Part shown: positions 33,551 to 43,333 of the stretch, in pieces
Position numbering within the stretch: the stretch's first letter is position 1
Layout: every line of letters begins with the position of its first letter
Assembly (NCBI RefSeq): GCF_002897375.1
Contig: NZ_BFAG01000002.1
Location: 184,501-248,500, forward strand
Length of the DNA: 64,000 bases
Source: Deinococcus aerius
GTDB lineage: Bacteria > Deinococcota > Deinococci > Deinococcales > Deinococcaceae
Reading direction: 5' to 3'
The notes under the pieces: model-generated
Seen by the model: the letters and a program-made list of their open reading frames with translations, nothing else
Told to the model about the DNA's origin: nothing
The model's database searches: none
Made by a program: the position numbers and the translations under genes

Positions 33551-34894
33551 CTACGCTTCTCCTTTCGACGCCAGGCGGTCGCCGGTGACGGCCGCCTCGG
33601 CCATCCCGTAGGTCGCCTCGCGGGCGTGGGCGTGGGTGCGGGCGAGGTCCTGCACGGCCGCCGCCGCTGCACCGTCCTGCTGGCTGGGTGGGAACACCGG
33701 CAGGGTGAGCGCCGTACTCTGCGTGGGCAGCACTGCCCGCCACTCGCGGATCAGGTCCCGGTACGCCTGTCCCACCGGCCGGAGGTTGCGGTCGAGGTCA
33801 GAGAGGCCCAGCGGGTTGACGGTGCCATTGTTCTCGCGCAGGGCGCTGTCCCAGTCCACCTGATCGGTCAGGGAGTACCAGGTGAAGCCCACGATGGGCA
33901 ACCCGTCGTTGCGCACCCGCAGCACATTGGCCCACTCCTTGCGCAGCCACTGCACCGCCTCGTCCCCGTTTGGTCCCTGGTTGAGGTTCGTCTCGGTGTG
34001 CATGATCGGCAACCCGTACCGGTTGTAGTACTGTGCCGTGATCACCGAGTAGCCGTAGATTTCCCCGGAGGCCCGGGTGTTCCCGTCGGGTTGCACCAGA
34101 TGCTCGTTGGTGACGTAGTAGTCGTTGCCCATGATGCAGTGGTGCTTGAGTGTGTTGTCGAGGAAGAAGTGGTACTCGTCCCGGGTCATGCCGTGGTCGA
34201 GCAGGTACTCGTACATCTCGCTGGAGACGCGGTGCCCGTAGTTCAGGTCGAGCGACAGGAAGCGCACCTGGTTGAGGAACTCGGCCCGGCCAATGGACTG
34301 GGGGTTCTGGGCGTGGAAGTACTCGCTGGACTCGCTCTGCACGAAGATCGCGTCGGGCCGGACCTGCAAGATCGCGTGCATGGCGAGCACGTTCGCCCGC
34401 ACGATGTGCTTGAGGGCCGTGACAAAGGCGAGGTCGGTGGTGAGCTGCTCGTTCCACCAGCCGTACTTCGCGGAGAACAGGGCGCAGATGTACATCTCGT
34501 TCACGGGGGTGTAGAGCTGCACCCAGGGAAACCGCAGGGCGAAGGCCCGGGCGTAGCGGGCGAACTGCTCGGGGAAATCGGGGTTCTGGAAGTTCCCGAT
34601 CCAGTCGGGAACCCCGAAGTGGCACAGGTCGGCGATGGGCATGAGGTCGCACCGCCGCAGGTCCCCGAAGGTCTCGTCGGCGAAGGTCCAATCGTAGCGA
34701 TCCGGCCCCAGCCAGACGCGGTGCAGCGGCGGGCCGTAACGCAGGTGGGTCACGCCCAGCTCCTGCACCAGGTCGAAATCCCGCCGCCAGAGCTGGTAAT
34801 GGCGGGTCTTGTCCATCTCGTCCTGGCGGAAGCGCCCGTTCTGGATGGTGGGGTAGGAGTTCTCGATGCCGGTGGCGAACATGAAGTAGAGCAT
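33551..34894 (-). CDS. glycoside hydrolase family 1-like protein
   Basis: A 447-residue TIM-barrel protein. The acid/base motif is LYTPVNEMYICALF and the nucleophile motif is IMHTETNLNQGP (TE-N as in GH1). GFTWYSLTDQVDWDSAL is the conserved aglycone region near the C-terminus. It lacks a signal peptide. A beta-glucosidase or related activity is likely, with substrate unknown. GGAGAAC precedes the ATG. A relic of its first 43 codons lies at 22314. Finding it in an operon with ZIP-type genes is unexpected. Confidence 0.85.
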   Translation of the reverse strand: MLYFMFATGIENSYPTIQNGRFRQDEMDKTRHYQLWRRDFDLVQELGVTHLRYGPPLHRVWLGPDRYDWTFADETFGDLRRCDLMPIADLCHFGVPDWIGNFQNPDFPEQFARYARAFALRFPWVQLYTPVNEMYICALFSAKYGWWNEQLTTDLAFVTALKHIVRANVLAMHAILQVRPDAIFVQSESSEYFHAQNPQSIGRAEFLNQVRFLSLDLNYGHRVSSEMYEYLLDHGMTRDEYHFFLDNTLKHHCIMGNDYYVTNEHLVQPDGNTRASGEIYGYSVITAQYYNRYGLPIMHTETNLNQGPNGDEAVQWLRKEWANVLRVRNDGLPIVGFTWYSLTDQVDWDSALRENNGTVNPLGLSDLDRNLRPVGQAYRDLIREWRAVLPTQSTALTLPVFPPSQQDGAAAAAVQDLARTHAHAREATYGMAEAAVTGDRLASKGEA

Positions 34895-34913
34895 GGTCGG
34901 TTCTCCTGTGGGG

Positions 34914-35674
34914 TCAGCCCGCTGCGAGGGCCAGCAGCAGCGCGCCGTCGCCGAAGGTACCCAGAGCGAAGGCCGAAAGCCGCGCCTGCTGCTGGGCGGG
35001 GCGTTCCTCCTTCAGCACGCTCAGCACGGCCTCGCCAGCCGGAAACGCCTCCAGGGTCGCGGAGGCGAGTTCGGAGAGGTCGGTGAGCTGCCGCAGGTCC
35101 CAGCCGGCGAGTGCGGCCAGCGCGAGGAGCCAGCGTCCGCGCCGGTCAGAGTTGGCCTGGTGTACAGCGTGCAGGCTGTGGTCGTCTGCCACAACCTTGA
35201 GGGCGAGTGCGACAAAGAACCGCCCAACCGCCCCAGGGAGAGCCATCCGCGCGTGTCGGCCCGGTGGGCCAGCAGGGAGGCGATCACGAAGTTGTCCAGC
35301 GCGTCGGTGGGGAGGTGCATCCAGAAGACGCGCTCGCCGGGCGCGCCATGGCCGATCGCCGCCCGCTGCTGCGCCCGTAAGGTCTGAACCAGCCGCCCGA
35401 CGGCGGAACACAGCACCAGGCTGACGAACGCGATCACGGACACGTGGTGGCCGGGAAGGCCCAGCAGCGTGCCCCGTGGCGTCGCCCCGAAGACCTGCTG
35501 GCTGTCCCCGAACTCCGGCAGGATGCGCAGGAAGATGAACGCGACGGCGAGGCCCCCGGCGGCCGAGAGCAGCCGGTTGCGGGGCACACCGTCGGGGACC
35601 CGCAGGGCCGGCGAGAGCAGGTGAATGGCCGCAAAGCCACTCCCCAACAGCAGGGAAGCCAGGAACAGCGTCAC
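34914..35674 (-). pseudogene. ZIP-like membrane protein, frameshifted
   Basis: The first frame (from the GTG at 35674, overlapping the upstream ZIP stop) gives helices with GGLAVAFIFLRILPEFGDSQ and LPTDALDNFVIASLLAHRA. Near 35235-35250 the sense passes to another frame with FFVALALKVVADDHSLHAVH, a further helical part and GTFGDGALLLALAAG. The joined product would be about 250 residues with seven or more helices, of ZIP-like layout but too divergent to name. As read, the protein is broken in the middle. Confidence 0.65.
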
Positions 35675-36417
35675 GCCCCGGCTCCGGGGAGCAGCAGCTC
35701 GACCAGGAAGATGGCCAGGAAGCCCGCGAAAAAGGTCGCCGTCAGGAGCGGTGTCTCGGTGACCTGATGCGCCTCGGTGAGCAGTTCCTCGGTGACCAGG
35801 TACAGCAGGGCCGCCGCGGCAAAGGACAGCACCACCGCCAGCGCGAAGCCGGACAGCCCCGCGAACAGCAGCGCGCCGATCAGGACACCGACCGCCAGCG
35901 CGAGCGCGAACAGCAGGGTGACGCCGATCACCCGGGCGCGGGTCACCCCGGCGCGCCCCAGGGCGGCGACGGTGGACAGGCTGAGGAACAGCAGTTCCAG
36001 CGTGAGGGCCAGGGTGATCAGAAAACCGGCCTGGGCGTTGGTGCCCGCACTCACGCCGATCAGCAGGCCGTCGATCAGAATGTCGATGCCCGTGATGAGG
36101 GCGAGGCCGGTCGCGTTGCCCGCCCCCCCTTCTTCCGGCGTCGGCCCCGCCCCGGCCACGGGTTTGAAGAGACGTTCCAGCCCGAGCATCAGCACCACAC
36201 CCAGGGCAAAGCCCAGCAGGACACCCAGCGGCTGATGTTCCTGCTTGATCTCGGGCAGCAGTTCACCGGCGACCGCCGCGAACACCGCGCCCGCCGCGAA
36301 ATGCTGAAACGCGCTGCGCCAGCGCTCACCCGGAGGGCGGAGTGTGGCCAGGACGCCGCCCAGGACGGTCGTGCCCGCCGGGACAAGCACAAACAGCAGC
36401 AGCGAGAGGGCTCCCAT
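35671..36417 (-). CDS. ZIP-family-like metal transporter (paralogue)
   Basis: A 248-residue membrane protein very similar to the one at 3849 (shared QHFAAGAVFAAVAGELLPEI and FLSLSTVAALG-type segments). It too lacks HNxPEG/HExPHE and has DILIDGLLIGV and LELLFLS instead. The ATG at 36417 has GGAGGT 6 bases upstream. It heads an operon with the frameshifted ZIP-like gene, GH1 and SDR. It is divergent from the PLD gene at 36641, with operator site E in between (174 bases from this start). Confidence 0.78.
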   Translation of the reverse strand: MGALSLLLFVLVPAGTTVLGGVLATLRPPGERWRSAFQHFAAGAVFAAVAGELLPEIKQEHQPLGVLLGFALGVVLMLGLERLFKPVAGAGPTPEEGGAGNATGLALITGIDILIDGLLIGVSAGTNAQAGFLITLALTLELLFLSLSTVAALGRAGVTRARVIGVTLLFALALAVGVLIGALLFAGLSGFALAVVLSFAAAALLYLVTEELLTEAHQVTETPLLTATFFAGFLAIFLVELLLPGAGA

Positions 36418-36590
36418 CACGTCACCTCCACCCAGAAAAGCCCCCCAGGGGGAGTCCCCGCGCGCGACCCGGTCACGACGGGTGAACCTCCTGGTGGTCG
36501 AGCCTGGCCCCGTCGCGTGCGGGCCGCCAGGCCCCCTCACGTTGCCGGGTGCGGGCAGGCCCAATCCAGCCCTTCAGCTCGCCGGATTCT

Positions 36591-36604
36591 TGAACGTTTG
36601 TTCA
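36591..36604. promoter_or_regulatory. SmtB-type operator (site E)
   Basis: TGAACGTTTGTTCA is a clean TGAA-N6-TTCA. It lies 37 bases before the likely PLD start at 36641 and upstream of the divergent ZIP operon. TACGTG follows directly as a weak -10 candidate. Confidence 0.65.
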
Positions 36605-36640
36605 TACGTGCGGAGGAATGGCGGCGTATCGTCTCAGGCG

Positions 36641-38119
36641 GTGAGCGGTCTTTTCTTCGCCTCGCGCTGGCTTCCGGCGCTCCTGCTGGCTGTGGGGGGG
36701 CTGGCGGACGCCTCCGAATTCCCGATCGGGCTGGGCGGCGTGCCCCCGACCCCCAACCTCAATCCTTTCGGCCTGTCCTGTTCCAGGCCGGTCGATCCGC
36801 TGGAACTCGCGCTGTGGCGCGTCACGACCGAGGGGGGGCGCCCGGACCGTTCGTGCGGGAACGCGTTCACGGGCTTCCTGCGAACGCCGCGCACCGCCAC
36901 ACAACCCGATGCCTTTGACGTGACGGCGGACCAGATCCGGGGGGCGCGGGCGGAGGTGTTGCTGACCAGCATGGAGTGGCAGGCGGGCGAGGGGCGTCCC
37001 GGCTGGACCTTCGCGCGGGCCCTGCGGGACCTGTACCTGAAGGTGCGGGCAAATCCCGCCGACTACCCGCAGGGCATGACGGTGCGGGTGGTGCTGGGGG
37101 GGTTTCCAGACCTGGGGCGCCCCGACGGGGCCACGCAGCCGTTGGAACTCGTGCGGGACCTCACGCGGCTGGGCGTTCCCCTGAACGACCCGGCGGCGGG
37201 GTGGCGGCTTGGGGTGGCGAACTACCGCTACTTTCCGCACAGCCATGTCAAACTCCACGTGATCGACGGCCAGGACGTGACTGTCGCCGGGTACAATTAC
37301 ACCGCCTGGCACCTGCCGGACACGGCGCCGGGCGGGAAGGGCCTGCACGACCTGGGCCTGCGGATGCGCGGGCCAGCCGCGCAGGACGGCGTGACGGTGT
37401 TCAATGACCTGTGGCGCAAGGCCCAGCAGGTGCGCTGCCCCCCGGAAGTGACGGCGGAGAACCTCTTCCAGGCGTGTACCCTCGGCCCGGCGGAGCCGCC
37501 CACCCATCCGGGCGCGGCCCGGGTGGTCACCCCCGCAGGGGAGGCGCGCGCGTTCCTGCTGTACCGCCGCCCGGGGTTCGACCAGGCGGACCGGGCGATG
37601 GTGGCGCTGTTCGGGGCGGCGCGGCAGCGCCTGGACCTGATGCAGGCGCAGTTCAGCCCGGGGTATTCCTGCTGGTGGGCGTACCAGAATCCTGACGCCT
37701 GCCCGGTGAGCGAGTGGCCCGTGTACCTGCGCGCCGTGCTGGGAGCGATGGAGCGCGGCGTGAAGGTGCGCGCGCTGATGGTGGACTACGGCATCGACCG
37801 GGCCCCGAACCGCAGCGGCGCGGCCCTGCTGCGGCTGGAGGCGCGGCGCCGGGGGCTGGAGGACCGCTTCGAGGCGCGGTATGTCACCTTCCCCATGCAC
37901 ACCAAGGCGTTGACCGTGGACGGCCGGATGGTGGTGGCCGGGAGCATGAACCTGCACTTCTCCTCGTGGGGACCGCTGGGCCTGAACGAGACGATGCTGG
38001 CGACCACGGACCCGGGGGCGGTGGCCCAGCAGCAGGCGAGCTTTGAGGACGTGTGGGCCACGCGCAGCCGCGAGGTGCCGCAAGAGTGGTGGATGCGCAA
38101 CGTCCCGGGGCGGGAATGA
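36641..38119 (+). CDS. secreted phospholipase D-superfamily protein (second)
   Basis: A protein of about 490 residues with signal peptide (to about LADA, residue 21) and two PLD half-domains. The motifs are HSHVKLHVIDGQDVTVAGYN and HTKALTVDGRMVVAGSMN. Several Cys suggest an extracytoplasmic fold. It is a paralogue of the protein at 20140 in domain layout and both lie next to an SmtB-type operator. The GTG at 36641 gives a normal signal peptide. A GTG at 36608 would add 11 residues, and an 8-codon mini-ORF (36618-36644) behind GGAGGA overlaps the 36641 start, so the exact start is open. Confidence 0.8.
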   Translation: MSGLFFASRWLPALLLAVGGLADASEFPIGLGGVPPTPNLNPFGLSCSRPVDPLELALWRVTTEGGRPDRSCGNAFTGFLRTPRTATQPDAFDVTADQIRGARAEVLLTSMEWQAGEGRPGWTFARALRDLYLKVRANPADYPQGMTVRVVLGGFPDLGRPDGATQPLELVRDLTRLGVPLNDPAAGWRLGVANYRYFPHSHVKLHVIDGQDVTVAGYNYTAWHLPDTAPGGKGLHDLGLRMRGPAAQDGVTVFNDLWRKAQQVRCPPEVTAENLFQACTLGPAEPPTHPGAARVVTPAGEARAFLLYRRPGFDQADRAMVALFGAARQRLDLMQAQFSPGYSCWWAYQNPDACPVSEWPVYLRAVLGAMERGVKVRALMVDYGIDRAPNRSGAALLRLEARRRGLEDRFEARYVTFPMHTKALTVDGRMVVAGSMNLHFSSWGPLGLNETMLATTDPGAVAQQQASFEDVWATRSREVPQEWWMRNVPGRE

Positions 38120-38206
38120 CCGGCAGAAGCAGGGCCCCAGGGGAAATCTGACGTCGTCCCCGGAAGCGGACCGCCGGGAAGAACCGCTGCCTCACGTGCC
38201 CTTCCC

Positions 38207-38228
38207 TGAGCGCTGGCTCAGGTATGCT
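38207..38228 (+). promoter_or_regulatory. operator-like site (I) and -10 of the HMA-like gene
   Basis: TGAGCGCTGGCTCA (38207-38220) followed by GG and TATGCT (38223-38228) lies 6 nt before the GTG at 38235. The block CTCAGGTATGCTGGAAC matches CTCAGGTATACTGAAC of the zinc ATPase promoter. Both promoters appear to share descent. Confidence 0.6.
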
Positions 38229-38234
38229 GGAACG

Positions 38235-39029
38235 GTGGCGCCCGCGGAGACGCACCTCGACTACCACCTGCCCCAGATGGACGGGGAGACCCGGGCCCGG
38301 GCGGTGGCACGGATGGTGGCCAGGCTGCCCGGAGCCCGGAAGATCGAGGCGGATGGACGCCAGCACCGCCTGCGGCTCTGCCTGGACGAGACGCAGACAC
38401 CGCGGGCCGTCCTGGAAAGCAACCTGCTGCTGCTGGGGTACGGCGTCTGTGCCCGCGCCGGTGAGGTCCCCCTGCCCGGCATGCTCCATGCCAGCCTGGA
38501 CACGGCCTGGCCCGAGCTGACGCCGTCAGGAGAGGGCCGGCCTGGCCACCCCCCGAGCGGTGCGTGGACCGGAGCACACTCCCCGCCCACCGCCAGGCGA
38601 CGGAACCGGCCGGGGGTGGCCCTCTCCTCCAGGGGACTGGCGGCCCTGGTGGTCCTCACCACGGGCCTGGGCTTCTCGGCGGCGCGGACCTGGAGCGGCG
38701 TCGCCGGGCACCCGTCGCCCTGGCCCGCCGCGCTGATTGGCCTCGCGGTGGCGGCCGGCCTGCTGCTGATCGCCGCGCTGTTCTCCCGGCGACGCGCGTG
38801 GGGCCTGGCGTGGCTGCTGTCCTGGCTCGCCGCGGGGGTGCTGGGAGACGTGGTGGGCACGCTCCTGGACAGAACGGCCGAGCGAGTCCTGGCACCCTTG
38901 CTCGCCCCGCTGGCGCGCGGCCCGGGCGGGATGGACCGGTTCGGGACCGATCTCGCTGACCTGCTGGTCCTCGGGGGCGTGGTGTGGCTGCTCGTCGTGC
39001 TCGGGCGGCGCCACCCGGGCAGGGGGTAA
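38235..39029 (+). CDS. cysteine-less HMA-like domain fused to membrane helices
   Basis: A 264-residue protein. Residues about 5-70 align with the HMA domains of the ATPase at 1048: QMDGETRARAVARMVARLPG replaces GMDCASCVQKVERMMATLPG, and LDETQTPRAVLESNLLLLGY is kept. The two metal-binding Cys are absent. A Pro-rich linker (about 90-125) leads to three or four hydrophobic segments (132-260). It may be an ATPase derivative that lost its core and metal site, or a regulator pairing with the ATPase. The leaderless start and operator suggest it is expressed with the metal regulon. Confidence 0.6.
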   Translation: MAPAETHLDYHLPQMDGETRARAVARMVARLPGARKIEADGRQHRLRLCLDETQTPRAVLESNLLLLGYGVCARAGEVPLPGMLHASLDTAWPELTPSGEGRPGHPPSGAWTGAHSPPTARRRNRPGVALSSRGLAALVVLTTGLGFSAARTWSGVAGHPSPWPAALIGLAVAAGLLLIAALFSRRRAWGLAWLLSWLAAGVLGDVVGTLLDRTAERVLAPLLAPLARGPGGMDRFGTDLADLLVLGGVVWLLVVLGRRHPGRG

Positions 39030-39104
39030 GTCCAGGGCGCGCCGGACGGCACCCGACGAACCCTCCAGGGCCTGCCCTCCCGGTTCACCCATGGCGCGGG
39101 GTGT

Positions 39105-40460
<1,356 letters not shown>

Positions 40461-40910
40461 GAGCACACTATTCCATGGCTCGGCGACCAGAGGTCTGGCC
40501 GCCCGCGCCCGGGGCACAGGGGGCGGGCCGAATGTGAACGCGGCGGCCCGCCCCTAAGCTCGACCCTTCTCCACGCCGCCCAGGGACGGGCGGATGACCA
40601 CCCGGAGGGGTGGATGGCTGCCTGGCCCACGTTCCCCCAGAACAAGCTCACCCCACCCCTCCCTGCTTGGCCTTCCCAGGGACACCCGCAGGAGCAGACC
40701 GGCGCCGGTGCCCCCGCAAGACCGCCCAGCGGACCGCTCCCGGAGAGCCGCACCTGGCCCAGCGGCACTTCCCGGTGATGCCCCTTTGGTCAGTCACCGC
40801 TCCCGGCCTGCCCACCGCTGAGGCCAGACCCGGTGGGGAGGTCCCGCGGGTTGGGCGGCCAGGAACGTCGGTTCCCAACGGAAGTGTCCTTCTGTATTAG
40901 GCTGTTCATG
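40461..40910. other. intergenic, no convincing gene
   Basis: About 450 bases with Pro/Arg-rich frames only. No paired hexamers or long hairpins stand out before operator site F. Confidence 0.5.
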
Positions 40911-40932
40911 TGAGCCAATATTCACCTATTCA
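40911..40932 (+). promoter_or_regulatory. SmtB-type operator (site F)
   Basis: TGAGCCAATATTCA (40911-40924) fits TGAG-N6-TTCA. TATTCA at 40927-40932, two bases later, could be the -10. It precedes the broken second ccmG copy and the DUF1345 gene. Confidence 0.5.
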
Positions 40933-41006
40933 TCTGGTCCGCCCGGGCTTGCTGGGCAGGTGGCGGGCAGGCGGGCCGCCCGCGGCCCCCGCCAGTAGGG
41001 GAACCT

Positions 41007-41517
41007 GTGACTGAGCGTCCCGCCCCGGCGTTCGCGCCCGTCCCGCTGTGGCAGCGCCTGCGGCCCCCCTGCCAGCCGCAGCCGTCGCCGTGGTCCTGGG
41101 GGCGGCGCGGCTCCATCCCACCCGAACGGCCACCACGGGAGGGCCACCCGCCGGCCAGGCCGCACCGCCCTTCTCGCGGCGAGGCCTGGGTGGGGGTGAA
41201 CGTCTGGGTTTCGTGGTGCGGGCCGTGCTGGGAGGCGGCCCCCCTGCTTCGTGAACGGAGCGAGCGGCCGACGGGAGGAACAGGCCTGCCCGTGATCGGC
41301 CTCCTTGTTCAAGAGACCCAGGGGCAGAACGCCCGCGACGTTCTCCTTGAAGTTGTCCTCGGCTCCCGGCGCGACCCCAACCTGCGGGCGGTCATCCATT
41401 CCGGGGTGGGCGGGATGCCCGAGCCGTTCTTGCTCGACTGTCAGGACGTGGGCCGGGGGGCTGATGCGTGAGCGGCTGAAGGCGAGGCTCTCGAAGACGG
41501 GGGGAGCGGGACGGTGA
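41007..41517 (+). pseudogene. decayed CcmG/DsbE copy
   Basis: The GTG frame at 41007 parallels the intact CcmG (16704): PLWQRLRPP resembles [29 protein letters not shown] resembles [20 protein letters not shown], and QETQGQNARD resembles [10 protein letters not shown]. The membrane helix is destroyed by frame changes, and the C-terminal MRERLKARLSKTGGAG lies in a second frame. The active-site CGPC survives but the protein cannot be anchored or complete. It sits under its own operator site. Confidence 0.78.
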
Positions 41518-41572
41518 CGCGCCAGCGTCCTGGGCGCGGGGAAGCACGGCGCCCAGGCGGGGAGCGCAGGCC

Positions 41573-42253
41573 GTGACCGGGCACTCCTCCCTGCCCCAGC
41601 CGCACGCCGGGTGGCAGCCGTCCTGGTCCCGGCTGCTGCTCGCTGGCGCCGCTGGCCTCGCGGCGGCCCTCGTCCTCCCCGCTCCTTCCTCCGCCCTGGT
41701 GAGGATCATGGTGGGCTGGGACGGTGCAGCGCTGACCCTGCTGGCCCTGACCTGGGGGTTCATCCTGCGGTCACCCCCCGGGCGCACCCGGCATGCGGCG
41801 GCGGCCGAGGACCCCGGCCGCGCGGCCGTGCAGGCGGTGGTGCTCGGCTCCAGCCTCGTGAGCCTCGTCGCCTCGGCCGTCGTGATCGAGCACGCCAAAC
41901 GCCTGGAGCCAGAGGCACCGCTGCTGGCCATCGCCGTGGCGGTCGTCGCCGTGCTGAGCGGCTGGTTCCTGACGCACACCACCTACACCCTCCGCTACGC
42001 CCACCTCTACTACAGCGACGGGGACGAGGAGGCGGGGCCGGACGGGGGCCTGGAGTTCCCCGGGGCCAGCGCCCCCTCCGCCCTCGACTTCGCCTACTTT
42101 GCCTTCGTGCTCGGCATGACCTTTCAGGTGTCGGACGTGGCCGTCTCCAGCCCGGTCATCCGCCGGTTGGCCCTGTGGCACGGCATCACCGCCTTCTGGT
42201 TCAACGTCGCGATCCTGGCGCTGACCCTGAACGTGCTCGGCAGCCAGATCTGA
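41573..42253 (+). CDS. DUF1345 family membrane protein
   Basis: A 226-residue protein with five or six hydrophobic segments. FLTHTTYTLRYAHLYY and the acidic tract DGDEEAGPDGGLEFPG followed by DFAYFAFVLGMTFQVSDVAV are typical of DUF1345, a family of unknown function. The GTG at 41573 has GGGGAG upstream. It may be cotranscribed from site F through the ccmG relic. Confidence 0.85.
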   Translation: MTGHSSLPQPHAGWQPSWSRLLLAGAAGLAAALVLPAPSSALVRIMVGWDGAALTLLALTWGFILRSPPGRTRHAAAAEDPGRAAVQAVVLGSSLVSLVASAVVIEHAKRLEPEAPLLAIAVAVVAVLSGWFLTHTTYTLRYAHLYYSDGDEEAGPDGGLEFPGASAPSALDFAYFAFVLGMTFQVSDVAVSSPVIRRLALWHGITAFWFNVAILALTLNVLGSQI

Positions 42254-42799
42254 CGCCCGCCTGGCATGCCCTGCGGACAGGCGGCGCCGCATGACCATGA
42301 CCCGCCGAGCGGAGCCCGCGCACCGGATCAGCCCATCACGGGTCCGTCAGCGAGGCTTGGCGGAGGACCGACCCCAGGACCACGCCCGCTGCTGCGCCCC
42401 GACGCCCTCACCCGCCCTGCTCCTGACGAGCGGTGCCCGGGGACCGGGGAGGACGAGGCGGGTGTGATCCCCCGGGCCGTGGCCGCTGCCCACACCAGCG
42501 TCATCGCCGTGGGAGGGGTGGAAGCGCCCACCGCGACCACCGGGGTGTGAACCGTGGCCGGTCGCGGTCAGTGCGGCGGGGCCGCCGCGTTCCCGCCGCC
42601 TTGATGGAGGTCGGGGACGCGACCCACCCAGTGGACGGCCTGAACCTGCGGGAGTCCAACCCGCTGGACCGGCTGGCCCTGGGCCTCGCCTGGGGGTCCG
42701 GGAGCCCCTCGTGATGGGCCTCACGGCGAGCGGCGCGGTGGGCGGCGCCCGGAAGGGATGGTTCCGGAGCACGCGGGCCGGATGATCCGCCTGCGCCCC
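42254..42799. other. 545-base stretch with gene fragments at most
   Basis: Plus-strand frames near 42460-42549 and 42600-42714 have sensible composition but no family match and no ribosome binding site. They may be relics. Nothing firm can be called. Confidence 0.4.
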
Positions 42800-43333
42800 T
42801 CAGGCCGCGCGCCGCTGGGAGAGCCTGCGGGCACCCAGCACCAGGCCCAGGAGCAGCGGCGGCGCGAGCAGGCCGAGCAGCGCGTACCCAACGTAGCGCC
42901 CCGGCGTGGACGTGACCGGCAGCACCACCGCCACCCGGGTGGGCTGACCCACAAAGGCGAAAGGCCGCCCGGCCACCGCCGCCTCGCCCCGGTAGGTGGT
43001 GTCCACCACGGTCAGGACGTACCGCCCGGCGGGCAGGGGGGCGAGGTCCCCGGTGTACTGTCCCGTCTCCTGCCCGGCCGTCAGCTTCGCCCGGCCCAGG
43101 ACGCCCGTCTCCGGCACGTCGTTCGCCCGGCCTGGCGTGCCCGTGCCCCGCGACACCAGCACCTCCACGGCCGCCCCCCGGATGGGCAGGCCGCTCGTCT
43201 GCCCGACCAGGCTCGCCTCCACCCGGACGGCGTCCGGGAGCGGCGCGAGCGCCGCTGTCACCGTCACGGGTTCGCTGTGGGCCAGCGCGCCGGGCGCGAG
43301 GAGGACCGCCAGCAGCAGGGCCAGCCGCCTCAC
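42800..43333 (-). CDS. exported FixH-like/beta-sandwich protein with C-terminal anchor
   Basis: A 177-residue protein: signal peptide ending ALAHS, a beta-rich domain (about 22-135) with the pattern AGRYVLTVVDTTYRGEAAVA, and a C-terminal helix (about 145-165) followed by basic residues. The layout resembles FixH/YtkA-type or copper-associated beta proteins, but the match is loose. The GTG overlaps the stop of the polyferredoxin gene by 4 bases, so the two are coupled. Confidence 0.6.
   Translation of the reverse strand: MRRLALLLAVLLAPGALAHSEPVTVTAALAPLPDAVRVEASLVGQTSGLPIRGAAVEVLVSRGTGTPGRANDVPETGVLGRAKLTAGQETGQYTGDLAPLPAGRYVLTVVDTTYRGEAAVAGRPFAFVGQPTRVAVVLPVTSTPGRYVGYALLGLLAPPLLLGLVLGARRLSQRRAA

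Noticed and set aside
36618..36644. Eight-codon leader peptide (MAAYRLRR) before the second PLD gene
   Set aside because: The GGAGGA element is only one base from its ATG, too close for efficient initiation. The overlap with the 36641 GTG may be accidental, so it is mentioned under the PLD gene but not called.
42254..42720. Similar short frames at 42460 and 46040 (EAGV followed by VGG and EAP) as a repeated gene fragment
   Set aside because: The resemblance is limited to a few residues and does not hold at DNA level.
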